Positions 31,090-38,212 of a DNA stretch of 38,212 nucleotides are shown one piece after another (positions within the stretch are counted from its first letter, which is position 1; every line of letters begins with the position of its first letter). The position numbers were made by a program, and so were the translations under genes. The DNA is taken from assembly GCA_934096715.1 (NCBI GenBank), contig CAKOMQ010000010.1:1-38212 (forward strand). Reading direction: 5' to 3'. Source of the DNA: an uncultured Bacilli bacterium. GTDB taxonomy: Bacteria; Bacillota_I; Bacilli_A; RF39; UBA660. The notes beneath the pieces were generated by a model. It had not been told where the DNA came from and searched no databases. It saw nothing but the letters and a program-made list of their open reading frames with translations.

Positions 31090-33558
31090 ATGAAAAGAAT
31101 TTTTTTGAAAAACAAATTTAATTTTAAAAGAATTAATAATAAAAATGTATTAATTATTCTTTTAATTGTAGTAGAGTTATCATTATTAGTAGTTGCAGGT
31201 GTTTCTTATGGAAATAAAAATTTAGATAAGTATATCGTTGGTGCATCTACTTCTAGTAGTGATTTATTTGCAGTTATGATAGAAGACAATAATGGTAATT
31301 ATCAAGAAAGTACTAATTCTACTTTTCCTGGTTATGAATACTTTTATAATCAAACTAAATCAGGATGTATGTCTTCAAATGGTAAACCAATAGAAGATTC
31401 TCTTTTATACGATCAAGATAAAAAGAAAGCTACAGTTAAAGTATCAGAAACAAGTATGTGTTATTTATATTTTGATAAATATAAGTCTACTACTTTTGCA
31501 GATCAATTAATTGATTCAGGTAACCTATGGCAAAGTAATTTAGAAGGAGATGGCTATAGATATACAGGAAGTGGGGCAGTAGGAACTAGTACTAATCCAA
31601 ATAACTTTATATGTTTTGGTACAAATAACAAATCAGAATGTACAGCAAACCAAGATAAATACATGTATAGAGTATTAGGAGTATTCTCAGATGCAAATGG
31701 AGATAACCATGTAAAATTAATAAAATATAAACAACTTGGTTCGACATATGCATGGAATGCAAACTATCAAACTGATGTTGCTTGGGAAAACAGTGATATG
31801 TATAAAGGATTAAATGGAAATTATTTCCTAACGAATACAACCTATGATTATTTGCAAAACACAACATGGTCAAATAAAATAGAAAATTGGACATGGAGTG
31901 CAGTAAATACAAAATCAGCTGAAGATAAAACAAATAACACTAGTTATTACAAAAGCAGTCCAAAAGGAATATATCTAAATGAAATGCATAAGGCATCTAC
32001 AGGAACACTATGTATAAATTCCGATAGTGGTGCAATAAACTGTAATGGTGGAGAATGGACAACACCAAGTGCAAAGATAGGATTAATGTACGCAAGTGAT
32101 TATGCATTATCATTAGGGTCAAGTGCATTAGCACTAACAACAGGAACTGGTGCAAACACAGAATTGTTAAAAACAGGATGGATGCATCAAAGTAATAATG
32201 ATACAACAAAAAGCACTTATGAATGGACACTTGCTCGTGTTGGAACAAATGTTGGTCGTTTCACTGCGTGGTATGTAGCAATTAAGGGCGGAGTCAACTC
32301 TAGTCTTAGCGTGAACATTTCGTATGGTGTCCGTCCAGTCTTCTATCTTACTGAAAATGTAACAGCATTAGGAGCAGGTTCTTTAGAAAATCCGTTTATA
32401 ATTACAGATGATAATGCCGGTAGTTCTAAGTTAAAGGTAAGTGCTACAGTTTCTGGTACAAATTTATATGCAACAATTACGGCTGGAAACGGTAAACCCA
32501 AAAAATATTGTGTCAATCAAAAAGCAACTATTAATGATTGTACTTGGTGGAGCATTTCTGATTCCAATTTTACGCATAATTTAGGTAATTCTGGATCTTA
32601 TTACGTACATGTAACAGATGATGCAGGATATATAGCACATTCTTCGGTAATTTATAAACAACCTAGATATTTAACTGGTATTCTTGATTTACATGAATTT
32701 GGGATTAATGATGGTTCAAAACGTGTAATTGGATCAGGAACTTTCACAGATAAATCAACACCATCTAACTTCATTTGCTTTGGTACATCTGATAAAGATG
32801 AATGTATCAATAATAAGGAAAAATATTTATATAGAGTAATTGGCTTATTTGGAGATACAGATTTTAAATTGATTAAAGCTTATGCATTGATGAACAAAGG
32901 ATATCAATGGAATAATTCTAGTAGTGGTACTCAAAATCTTTTTAATAATTCAGATATATATCAACAGCTAAATAATGGAACTATATTTTCCGCTTTATCT
33001 TATGATTACTTTGAAAATTCTACATGGAGTAATTTAATTATAAGTAATAGGGAGTGGGCTACTTATAATGCTAGTGATTCAAGTGCACATTACAATAATC
33101 CAGAAAATTATTTTCAGTCTGTAATGTCGATTCCAGACATTGTTTCTCTTGATACTGCATATTATAATCCAACTGGATTTTTATCAGGAATGTATCAAGG
33201 AAAATATGGATTAATAAAAGTGAGTGATTATGCATATTCACTTGGTGATACAACTTATACTGAAGGTAGTTATATTAATTCAAATAATAATCGAGTTTTG
33301 TATTTAGACAGTTGGATTCACTATTTTACGGATGATGATATTAATAATTATACGAATGGACAAGAACTTACAATGGATGCCGGATATTATGATGATTATG
33401 AAACATCTGTATTTTCAATTGCTGCTGATGGCTTTGTAAAATCAATAAAAGACACAGATTTATGTTATATTAGACCAACATTCTTTATTTCTAAATATAC
33501 TGTTATTACTGATGATTCTGAAGGAACATTTGATAATCCGTTTGTCATAATTCCTTAA
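31090..33558 (+). CDS. Surface protein 4: two C-terminal-type modules with a different N-terminus
   Basis: 822 aa, the largest of the family. The N-terminus is unlike the other three: a membrane segment (about residues 19-40) then a beta-rich region with a Cys pair ending MCYLYFDKY, a pattern of exported proteins in related gut bacteria. Module 1 (about 143-440) matches the C-terminal module of protein 2 closely, including GSGAVGTSTNPNNFICFGTNNKSECTANQDKYMYRVLGVFSD, and ends YGVRPVFYLTENV. A linker with a Cys pair and an Ig-like segment (about 445-540) follows, then module 2 (about 540-822), a worn copy with NFICFGTSDKDECINNKEKYLYRVIGLFGD, ending YIRPTFFISKYTVITDD. The near-identical module beside an unrelated N-terminus indicates domain swapping between family genes. 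Confidence 0.78.
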   Translation: MKRIFLKNKFNFKRINNKNVLIILLIVVELSLLVVAGVSYGNKNLDKYIVGASTSSSDLFAVMIEDNNGNYQESTNSTFPGYEYFYNQTKSGCMSSNGKPIEDSLLYDQDKKKATVKVSETSMCYLYFDKYKSTTFADQLIDSGNLWQSNLEGDGYRYTGSGAVGTSTNPNNFICFGTNNKSECTANQDKYMYRVLGVFSDANGDNHVKLIKYKQLGSTYAWNANYQTDVAWENSDMYKGLNGNYFLTNTTYDYLQNTTWSNKIENWTWSAVNTKSAEDKTNNTSYYKSSPKGIYLNEMHKASTGTLCINSDSGAINCNGGEWTTPSAKIGLMYASDYALSLGSSALALTTGTGANTELLKTGWMHQSNNDTTKSTYEWTLARVGTNVGRFTAWYVAIKGGVNSSLSVNISYGVRPVFYLTENVTALGAGSLENPFIITDDNAGSSKLKVSATVSGTNLYATITAGNGKPKKYCVNQKATINDCTWWSISDSNFTHNLGNSGSYYVHVTDDAGYIAHSSVIYKQPRYLTGILDLHEFGINDGSKRVIGSGTFTDKSTPSNFICFGTSDKDECINNKEKYLYRVIGLFGDTDFKLIKAYALMNKGYQWNNSSSGTQNLFNNSDIYQQLNNGTIFSALSYDYFENSTWSNLIISNREWATYNASDSSAHYNNPENYFQSVMSIPDIVSLDTAYYNPTGFLSGMYQGKYGLIKVSDYAYSLGDTTYTEGSYINSNNNRVLYLDSWIHYFTDDDINNYTNGQELTMDAGYYDDYETSVFSIAADGFVKSIKDTDLCYIRPTFFISKYTVITDDSEGTFDNPFVIIP
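32227..32337 (+). repeat. Third variable-type cassette, in surface protein 4 module 1
   Basis: The segment from GCGTGG (32266) to CCA (32337) is 24 codons, about 49% GC, one codon longer than in proteins 1 and 2. It keeps AW-x-V, G-G-V and G-V-R-P-V, but third positions are mixed (GTA, GCA, AAG, GGA, TCG), so the NNY bias is weaker. It may be an older or immune copy of the cassette. Confidence 0.45.
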
Positions 33559-33576
33559 TTAACTAAATTATAAAGA

Positions 33577-33614
33577 ACCTACTAACATCTTTCTATCTAT
33601 CTTATTTAGTAGGT
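33577..33614 (+). terminator. First hairpin after surface protein 4
   Basis: Perfect 9-bp stem, arms 33577-33585 and 33606-33614, 20-base loop, followed by CTTTATATAT. Probably a terminator, weaker than the one that follows. Confidence 0.5.
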
Positions 33615-33626
33615 CTTTATATATAT

Positions 33627-33654
33627 GACTCTCAATAATTGGGAGTCTTTTTTT
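33627..33654 (+). terminator. Second, strong terminator before ezrA
   Basis: Ten-base arms 33627-33636 and 33638-33647 (one G-U), effectively an 8-bp stem with loop, followed by seven T. Confidence 0.75.
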
Positions 33655-33715
33655 CTTAGATTAGTATTTAATAATAAAGGATTATGTGGTAGAATAATTA
33701 TTATAGGTGGTAGGG

Positions 33716-35431
33716 ATGAGTAAAGAGACTTTTTTATTAATAGCAGGTTTAATATATTTAGTTACTATTATAGTAATTGGAATAGTCCTAGTATTATTTA
33801 ATAAAAGAAATAATAAGAAAATATTAGATGAAATAAATAACTTAGAAAGAGAAAAGAATTTAATTATCTCTGCTAGTATTTTAAGTGAATTAAATAAAGC
33901 AGAAGCTCTTATTAATAATGAAGATTTAAAAGAAAAGTATAATGAATGGGTAAGTAGATTTGATGAAATAAAGGATAAAGAAATACCTAAGGTTACTGAT
34001 GATATTATAGAAATAGAAGATGAATTTCATGAAAAGAGATATTCTAAATTAAATAAGGATATTTTAAATGCAGAGAATAAAATTAATCTTCTTAAGACTA
34101 GGGCAGATAATTTACTTGAAGAAATAAAAGAAATAACTTTGAGTGAAGAAAGAAATAGGGAAACTATTATAAAATTAAAAGCTGAATATAGAGAAATACT
34201 TAATAATTATAATACTAATATAATGGATTTTGAAATAATTAAAACACCTATTGAGTTACAATTTGAAAATATAGATAAGTTATTTTCTACTTTTGAAGCA
34301 TGTATGGATAATAATGATTACTTAGAAGTAGGTAAAGTAGTTAAGGCTATTGATGATACGATTGGAAACTTAAAAATAGTTATTAGGGAGTGTAAAACAA
34401 TTACTAGTCTTGCTGGTAATTTAATACCTAAAAGAATAGATGAAATAACTAGTATAAGTAAAAAGATGACTCATGAAGGATATAATATTGAGTATTTAAA
34501 TATTCCATATAATATAGAAGAAGCTAATAAGAAGATAAGTGATATCTATTCAAGATTAAATGTTTTAAATGTAGTGGATTCTGTTTTTGAACTTAAAACT
34601 ATATTAGATTATTTTGATACTTTATATAGTGATTTTGATAAAGAAAGAATAAGTAAGAAATTATATGAAGAATTAAAAAGAAGTATCTTATTAAAGGTAA
34701 GTAAGTTAGAAAAAATAAATAATGAATTGTATAGAAAAATAGATGATATTAAATATAGTTATGATTTAACTGATGAAGAAGTTAGTGTAATTGAAAATAT
34801 TAAGAATGATTTTATGACTATTAGAGAAAGTTATGATAGAATAGTTGAGATGGAAAGAAGTAAGTTATTAGCGTATTCTAGATTAAGTAAAGAAATGGAA
34901 ACTCTTAATGTTAAATTACAAAAAGCAGAAGATAAGTTAAATATAACTTTAAGGACTTTAGGTAGTTTAAAAGAAGATGAAAATAGAGCAAGAGAACAGT
35001 TAAATGAAATTAAAGATATTTTAAGACAATCTAAAGAAAAAGTAAGAAGTTATAAGTTACCAGTAATACCTAAAAATTATTATGTTGAATTAAGTGAAGC
35101 AACTATCGCTATTAATGAGATGGTTAAAGAATTAGATAAGAGACCTATAAGTATAAAGGTGTTAAATATGCGTGTAGATACAGCAAGAGATTTAGTACTT
35201 AAAGTATATAATACTATTAATGAAACTGTTAAAACTGCAAGTATGGCTGAAACTGCTATTGTATATGGAAATAGATATAGAATTAATAGAGAAGTAGATT
35301 TTGGTTTACAAAAGGCAGAAAGTTCATTCTATAAGGGAAACTTTAAAAATAGTTTAGAGAATGCTATTAATGCGATTAATATAGTAGAACCTGGTATACA
35401 TAAAAGACTATTAGAAGAGTATGATAATTAA
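33716..35431 (+). CDS. ezrA: EzrA, septation ring formation regulator
   Basis: 571 aa, family length 560-570. EzrA is a membrane-anchored spectrin-like protein that restrains FtsZ ring assembly and links it to wall synthesis. ATG 33716 is chosen because AGGTGG (33705-33710) precedes it at five bases; GTG at 33707 overlaps that site. One N-terminal membrane segment (about 7-28) with a short outside tail, then almost entirely helical coiled coil. Recognisable start: NKRNNKKILDEINNLEREKNLIISASILSELNKAEALI followed by YNEWVSRFDEI, and C-terminal ALINNEDLKEKY-like repeats to LQKAESSFYKGNFKNSLENAINAINIVEPGIHKRL. Followed by cysteine desulfurase and thiI, as in B. subtilis ezrA-nifZ-thiI. Confidence 0.92.
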   Translation: MSKETFLLIAGLIYLVTIIVIGIVLVLFNKRNNKKILDEINNLEREKNLIISASILSELNKAEALINNEDLKEKYNEWVSRFDEIKDKEIPKVTDDIIEIEDEFHEKRYSKLNKDILNAENKINLLKTRADNLLEEIKEITLSEERNRETIIKLKAEYREILNNYNTNIMDFEIIKTPIELQFENIDKLFSTFEACMDNNDYLEVGKVVKAIDDTIGNLKIVIRECKTITSLAGNLIPKRIDEITSISKKMTHEGYNIEYLNIPYNIEEANKKISDIYSRLNVLNVVDSVFELKTILDYFDTLYSDFDKERISKKLYEELKRSILLKVSKLEKINNELYRKIDDIKYSYDLTDEEVSVIENIKNDFMTIRESYDRIVEMERSKLLAYSRLSKEMETLNVKLQKAEDKLNITLRTLGSLKEDENRAREQLNEIKDILRQSKEKVRSYKLPVIPKNYYVELSEATIAINEMVKELDKRPISIKVLNMRVDTARDLVLKVYNTINETVKTASMAETAIVYGNRYRINREVDFGLQKAESSFYKGNFKNSLENAINAINIVEPGIHKRLLEEYDN

Positions 35432-35444
35432 GGATGTGAAATAA

Positions 35445-36587
35445 ATGATATATTTAGATTATAGTGCTACTACACCACTAAATGATGAAGTATTAGATAC
35501 TTATGTTAAGACTAGTAAAGAGTTTATTGGTAATGCTAATTCTATTCATAAGTTGGGTGCTAAGTCTTTAGATTTACTTAATAGTGCTACTAAACAAATA
35601 AGTGATATATTTAATGTAATGGATAGTGAAATAATTTATACTAGTGGTGCTACTGAAAGTAATAATATGGCACTTATAGGTGTATGTATGGCTAATCATA
35701 AATATGGTAAACATATAATTGTATCTAAATTAGAACATCCTAGTATTTATAGTATTTGTGATTATTTAGATAGTATTGGTTTTGAAATAAGTTATGTTAA
35801 TAATGATCAAGATGGTTTAATAGATTTTGATCATTTAAGAAGTCTTATTAGAGAAGATACTATCTTAGTAAGTATATGTGCTGTTAATTCTGAGTTGGGT
35901 ATTAGACAACCACTTAAGATGTTAAGACAAATAATTAAAAAAGAAAATGATAAAACATTATTTCATTCTGATATAACACAAGCTCTTGGTAAAACTAATA
36001 TAAGTTTTTTTGATGTAGATATAGCTAGTGCATCTATTCATAAAATATATGGTCCTAAAGGAATTGGAATACTTTATAAGAATAATCAAGTAAGAATGAA
36101 TCCTATAATATTAGGTAGTGGTAAAACTAATATATTAAGACCTGGTACTCCAGCACTTCCTTTAATAGTGGCGGCAAGCAAAGCTGTAAGGATTGCTATA
36201 AATGATATAGATTCTAGAGAGAAATATATAACTTTATTAAATGAAAGTATTAAGAAAAAACTAAGTAATATGGAAGGTATAAAGATAAATAGTACTAAGT
36301 ATTCTATACCCCATATATTAAATATAAGTCTAGATAATGTTAAAGCTGAAAGTTTAATACATGCTCTTGATAAGCATGATATATTTGTAGGATCTAATAC
36401 AGCTTGTTCTTCTAATGAGCTTTCTAGTAGTGTTATGGCAGTATATGATGATATTAAAAGAAGTAAATCTACTATTAGAATTAGTTTATCTCATTTAACT
36501 AGACATAAAGATGTAGAAGAATTTCTTAAAGTATTTGAGAAAGAATATAATAATTTAAATAATTTGGTTACAGGGGGAAGAGTATGA
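35445..36587 (+). CDS. nifZ: Cysteine desulfurase (NifS/IscS family) for tRNA thiolation
   Basis: 380 aa. A pyridoxal-phosphate enzyme that takes sulfur from cysteine as an enzyme persulfide and hands it to ThiI. The opening MIYLDYSATTPLNDEVLDTY is typical. TSGATESNNMALIGV, HSDITQALGKTNIS, the PLP lysine in SASIHKIYGPKGIGIL and the active-site Cys in GSNTACSSNELSSSV are seen. It starts at ATG 35445 and its stop overlaps the thiI start by four bases, which together with ezrA upstream identifies it as the thiI-linked NifZ type rather than the Fe-S cluster enzyme SufS. Confidence 0.93.
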   Translation: MIYLDYSATTPLNDEVLDTYVKTSKEFIGNANSIHKLGAKSLDLLNSATKQISDIFNVMDSEIIYTSGATESNNMALIGVCMANHKYGKHIIVSKLEHPSIYSICDYLDSIGFEISYVNNDQDGLIDFDHLRSLIREDTILVSICAVNSELGIRQPLKMLRQIIKKENDKTLFHSDITQALGKTNISFFDVDIASASIHKIYGPKGIGILYKNNQVRMNPIILGSGKTNILRPGTPALPLIVAASKAVRIAINDIDSREKYITLLNESIKKKLSNMEGIKINSTKYSIPHILNISLDNVKAESLIHALDKHDIFVGSNTACSSNELSSSVMAVYDDIKRSKSTIRISLSHLTRHKDVEEFLKVFEKEYNNLNNLVTGGRV

Positions 36588-37756
36588 AAGAAATATTTAT
36601 AAAGTATGGAGAATTATCTACTAAGAAGAATAATAAGAATTATTTTATTAAAGTACTTAAAAGTAATATAGAAAAAAGTATTGATAATATAGAAGTATCT
36701 TATGATTTTGGAAGAATGTTTATTAAAGTACTTAATAATGATTATACTACTGTAGTAGATAAACTTAAGAATATATTTGGAATACATGAAATAGTAGTAT
36801 GTGAAAAATATAATGATAAAGATATAGATAGTATTAAAGATAATGTTCTTAATAATATTAAGAATATTAGATTTAATACTTTTAAAGTAGAAACTAAAAG
36901 AAGTGATAAAACTTATCCTATTAAGAGTACAGAAGTATCAAGGATAGTTGGTGGGTATTTACTTAAGAATATTCCTAATATTAAAGTAGATGTACATTCA
37001 CCAGAACTTCTTATTAATATTGAAATAAGAAATGAAGAAGTTTTAATATATCATGACAGTATTCGTGGTATTGGGGGATATCCAGTTGGTACTTTAGGTA
37101 AAGGACTTTTAATGTTAAGTGGTGGTATTGATAGTCCAGTAAGTGGATATTTAGCAATGAAACGTGGTGTTAATATAGACGCTATCTATTTTGAAAGTCC
37201 ACCACATACAAGTGATATGGCACGTAATAAAGTAATAGAACTTGCAAGTATTATAAGTAAATATGGACATAATGTTAATGTACATGTTATTAATTTTACT
37301 GAGATACAAGAGAATATTTATAAGAATATTCCCCATGAATATTTAGTTACTATTATGAGAAGAATGATGTATAGAATTAGTGAGAGAGTAGCTAAGAATA
37401 CTAAAGCTGACATAATTATAAATGGAGAGTCAATTGGACAAGTAGCTAGTCAAACTTTAAAGAGTATGAAAGTTATTAATGAAGTAGTTAGTACTCCGGT
37501 TATAAGACCTGTTGCTTGTTTAGATAAATTAGAAATTATAGATATAGCTAAATCTATTGGTACTTATGAAACTAGTATTCTTCCATATGAAGATTGTTGT
37601 ACTATATTTGTACCAGATCATCCTGTTATTAATCCAGAAGAAGATAAATGTGTTATATATGAGAAAACTTTTGATTATGAAAGTCTTATAGATAAGGCAA
37701 TAAAAGAGAGAAAAATAATTAAAGCTAATGAAAAAAAATACCAAGATTTATTATAA
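36584..37756 (+). CDS. thiI: ThiI, tRNA 4-thiouridine sulfurtransferase
   Basis: 390 aa. ThiI adenylates uridine 8 of tRNA and adds sulfur, giving 4-thiouridine. An N-terminal ferredoxin-like and THUMP domain (about residues 1-165, with YGELSTKKNNKNYFIKVL) is followed by the PP-loop ATPase domain with LMLSGGIDSPVSGYLAMKRG. The catalytic cysteine is in ILPYEDCCTIFVPDHP. The rhodanese domain of the E. coli enzyme is absent, as in Bacillus ThiI (about 400 aa). Coupled to the desulfurase gene by a four-base overlap (ATGA). Confidence 0.95.
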   Translation: MKEIFIKYGELSTKKNNKNYFIKVLKSNIEKSIDNIEVSYDFGRMFIKVLNNDYTTVVDKLKNIFGIHEIVVCEKYNDKDIDSIKDNVLNNIKNIRFNTFKVETKRSDKTYPIKSTEVSRIVGGYLLKNIPNIKVDVHSPELLINIEIRNEEVLIYHDSIRGIGGYPVGTLGKGLLMLSGGIDSPVSGYLAMKRGVNIDAIYFESPPHTSDMARNKVIELASIISKYGHNVNVHVINFTEIQENIYKNIPHEYLVTIMRRMMYRISERVAKNTKADIIINGESIGQVASQTLKSMKVINEVVSTPVIRPVACLDKLEIIDIAKSIGTYETSILPYEDCCTIFVPDHPVINPEEDKCVIYEKTFDYESLIDKAIKERKIIKANEKKYQDLL

Positions 37757-37772
37757 TCAAGGTATTTTTTTT
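37736..37772 (+). terminator. Terminator of the ezrA-nifZ-thiI operon
   Basis: AAATACC (37736-37742) pairs with GGTATTT (37761-37767), with a 2x2 internal loop and an inner 4-bp stem, then a T-run. It overlaps the stop codon. Confidence 0.8.
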
Positions 37773-37806
37773 CTAAATTATTTCATACTAAGTGTAGGTG
37801 AAATAA

Positions 37807-38007
37807 ATGAAAAAGTATAATGAATATTATTATAAATCTAGTGACTTATTTGATGATAGATTTAATAGTTTATATAAGTTAGATACTGATAGTTCATTTG
37901 GCTACAATATAGAACTTATGCGTTTAAGAAATGATACGAGTGATCGAAATACTTTAAAGAGTAGAGATAACTTTATAAATAATCATAATATATTTGATAA
38001 GAAATAA
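37807..38007 (+). CDS. Small unknown protein, 66 aa
   Basis: Start ATG 37807 with AGGTGA at 37796-37801. No recognised family, signal peptide or membrane segment. Rich in Asp, Asn, Tyr and Ser (YYYKSSDLFDDRFNSLYKLD), with DRNTLKSRDNFINNHNIFDKK at the end. The ribosome binding site and the terminator right after its stop support it as a real gene. Confidence 0.55.
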   Translation: MKKYNEYYYKSSDLFDDRFNSLYKLDTDSSFGYNIELMRLRNDTSDRNTLKSRDNFINNHNIFDKK

Positions 38008-38036
38008 ACCAAGATAAAATTTTATCTTGGTTTTAG
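38007..38036 (+). terminator. Terminator of the 66-aa gene
   Basis: A 26-base perfect palindrome (38007-38032) with arms AACCAAGATAAAA and its complement, followed by TTTT. It may act in both directions. Confidence 0.8.
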
Positions 38037-38212
38037 TCTTCTAAAAAGTATTTGGCCATTTTTTATCACTTTCAAAATGTTTTTATCTGAATTGAGTGTA
38101 CAATTAATTGTGTGAAATATCAATATTTTTATTGCAATTCATAATCAAATTTGATAAGATTATCTTGATAGTAAAAGAAGATAATTGATATTAATTTTAG
38201 CCCGAAATTTTT
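38037..38212. other. Right-hand non-coding end of the window
   Basis: About 175 AT-rich bases. An 8-codon frame on the minus strand (MAKYFLED) has a ribosome-like GTGATA before it but is too short to call. No promoter, repeat or RNA motif was recognised. It may belong to a gene or leader beyond the window. Confidence 0.3.

Noticed and set aside
37151..37744. Two minus-strand frames within thiI
   Set aside because: Opposite the conserved PP-loop enzyme; composition reflects antisense of AT-rich codons.
1..38212. DGR reverse transcriptase, Avd and template repeat within the window
   Set aside because: None of the proteins shows reverse transcriptase motifs, and no intergenic sequence resembling the cassettes was found by eye.
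1..38212. Transposon, prophage or integrative element
   Set aside because: No transposase, integrase or phage structural gene and no flanking repeats; the genes are mostly core and in conserved neighbourhoods.
1..38212. tRNA or rRNA genes and a Mollicutes-type code
   Set aside because: No tRNA-like cloverleaf was noticed, and TGA ends several genes (for example scpA and gerAA), so TGA is a stop here.

Overview
The window is about 38 kb of very AT-rich DNA from a low-GC Gram-positive bacterium with the standard stop codons (TGA ends several genes). The gene set combines Bacilli-type cell division and chromosome genes (ezrA, scpA-scpB, recU next to a class A penicillin-binding protein, ezrA-cysteine desulfurase-thiI) with sporulation and germination genes (a SpoIIAA-like protein, a SigF/SigG-type sigma factor, spoVAC-spoVAD-spoVAE, a gerA-type operon). 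This suggests an endospore-forming or recently spore-forming member of the Bacilli, perhaps an uncultured gut lineage near the Erysipelotrichales or RF39; that placement is inference.

Layout. 1-2 kb: large surface protein 1. 2-3.5 kb: LytR-CpsA-Psr cell-wall enzyme. 3.5-6.3 kb: sporulation block (STAS protein, sigma factor, SpoVAC, SpoVAD, SpoVAE) with no spoIIAB. 6.6-9 kb: a divergent sigma factor and surface protein 2, both preceded by the same 11-bp direct repeats. 9-12.6 kb: membrane-anchored thioredoxin-like protein, an unknown membrane protein, ScpA, ScpB, an unknown. 12.6-14.5 kb: acyl-adenylate/CoA ligase. 14.5-18.3 kb: a phosphorelay set (7-TM hybrid kinase, HPt protein, receiver-only regulator) with three small proteins between. 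18.4 kb: a likely free-standing small RNA. 18.6-22.8 kb, minus strand: PBP1, RecU and a VanY-type carboxypeptidase. 23-24.1 kb: a VanG-like D-Ala ligase. 24.2-26.2 kb: unknown small protein and surface protein 3. 26.2-29.6 kb, minus strand: germinant receptor operon. 29.7-31 kb: leaderless VanY-like peptidase and an unknown membrane protein. 31-33.6 kb: surface protein 4. 33.7-37.8 kb: ezrA, cysteine desulfurase, thiI. The end holds a 66-aa unknown gene and a terminator.

The most interesting system is the four-member surface family. Three members begin with a SipW/TasA-like signal (GGTYAYFS) and all carry one C-terminal module ending in RPVFYL. In members 1 and 2 a 69-bp stretch before that end is 62-65% GC, far above the surrounding DNA. 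It keeps a fixed skeleton while 11 of 23 codons differ in meaning, 10 of them NNY in both copies. That is the pattern left by adenine-directed mutagenesis of AAY codons in a diversity-generating retroelement (DGR). No reverse transcriptase or template repeat is visible here, so these would be remote targets. Other points worth checking are the sigF-type operon without spoIIAB and with a SpoIIAA lacking both serines of the phosphorylation site, a terminator-like hairpin that also buries the spoVAC ribosome binding site, the shared 11-bp repeats, and two possible small RNAs.
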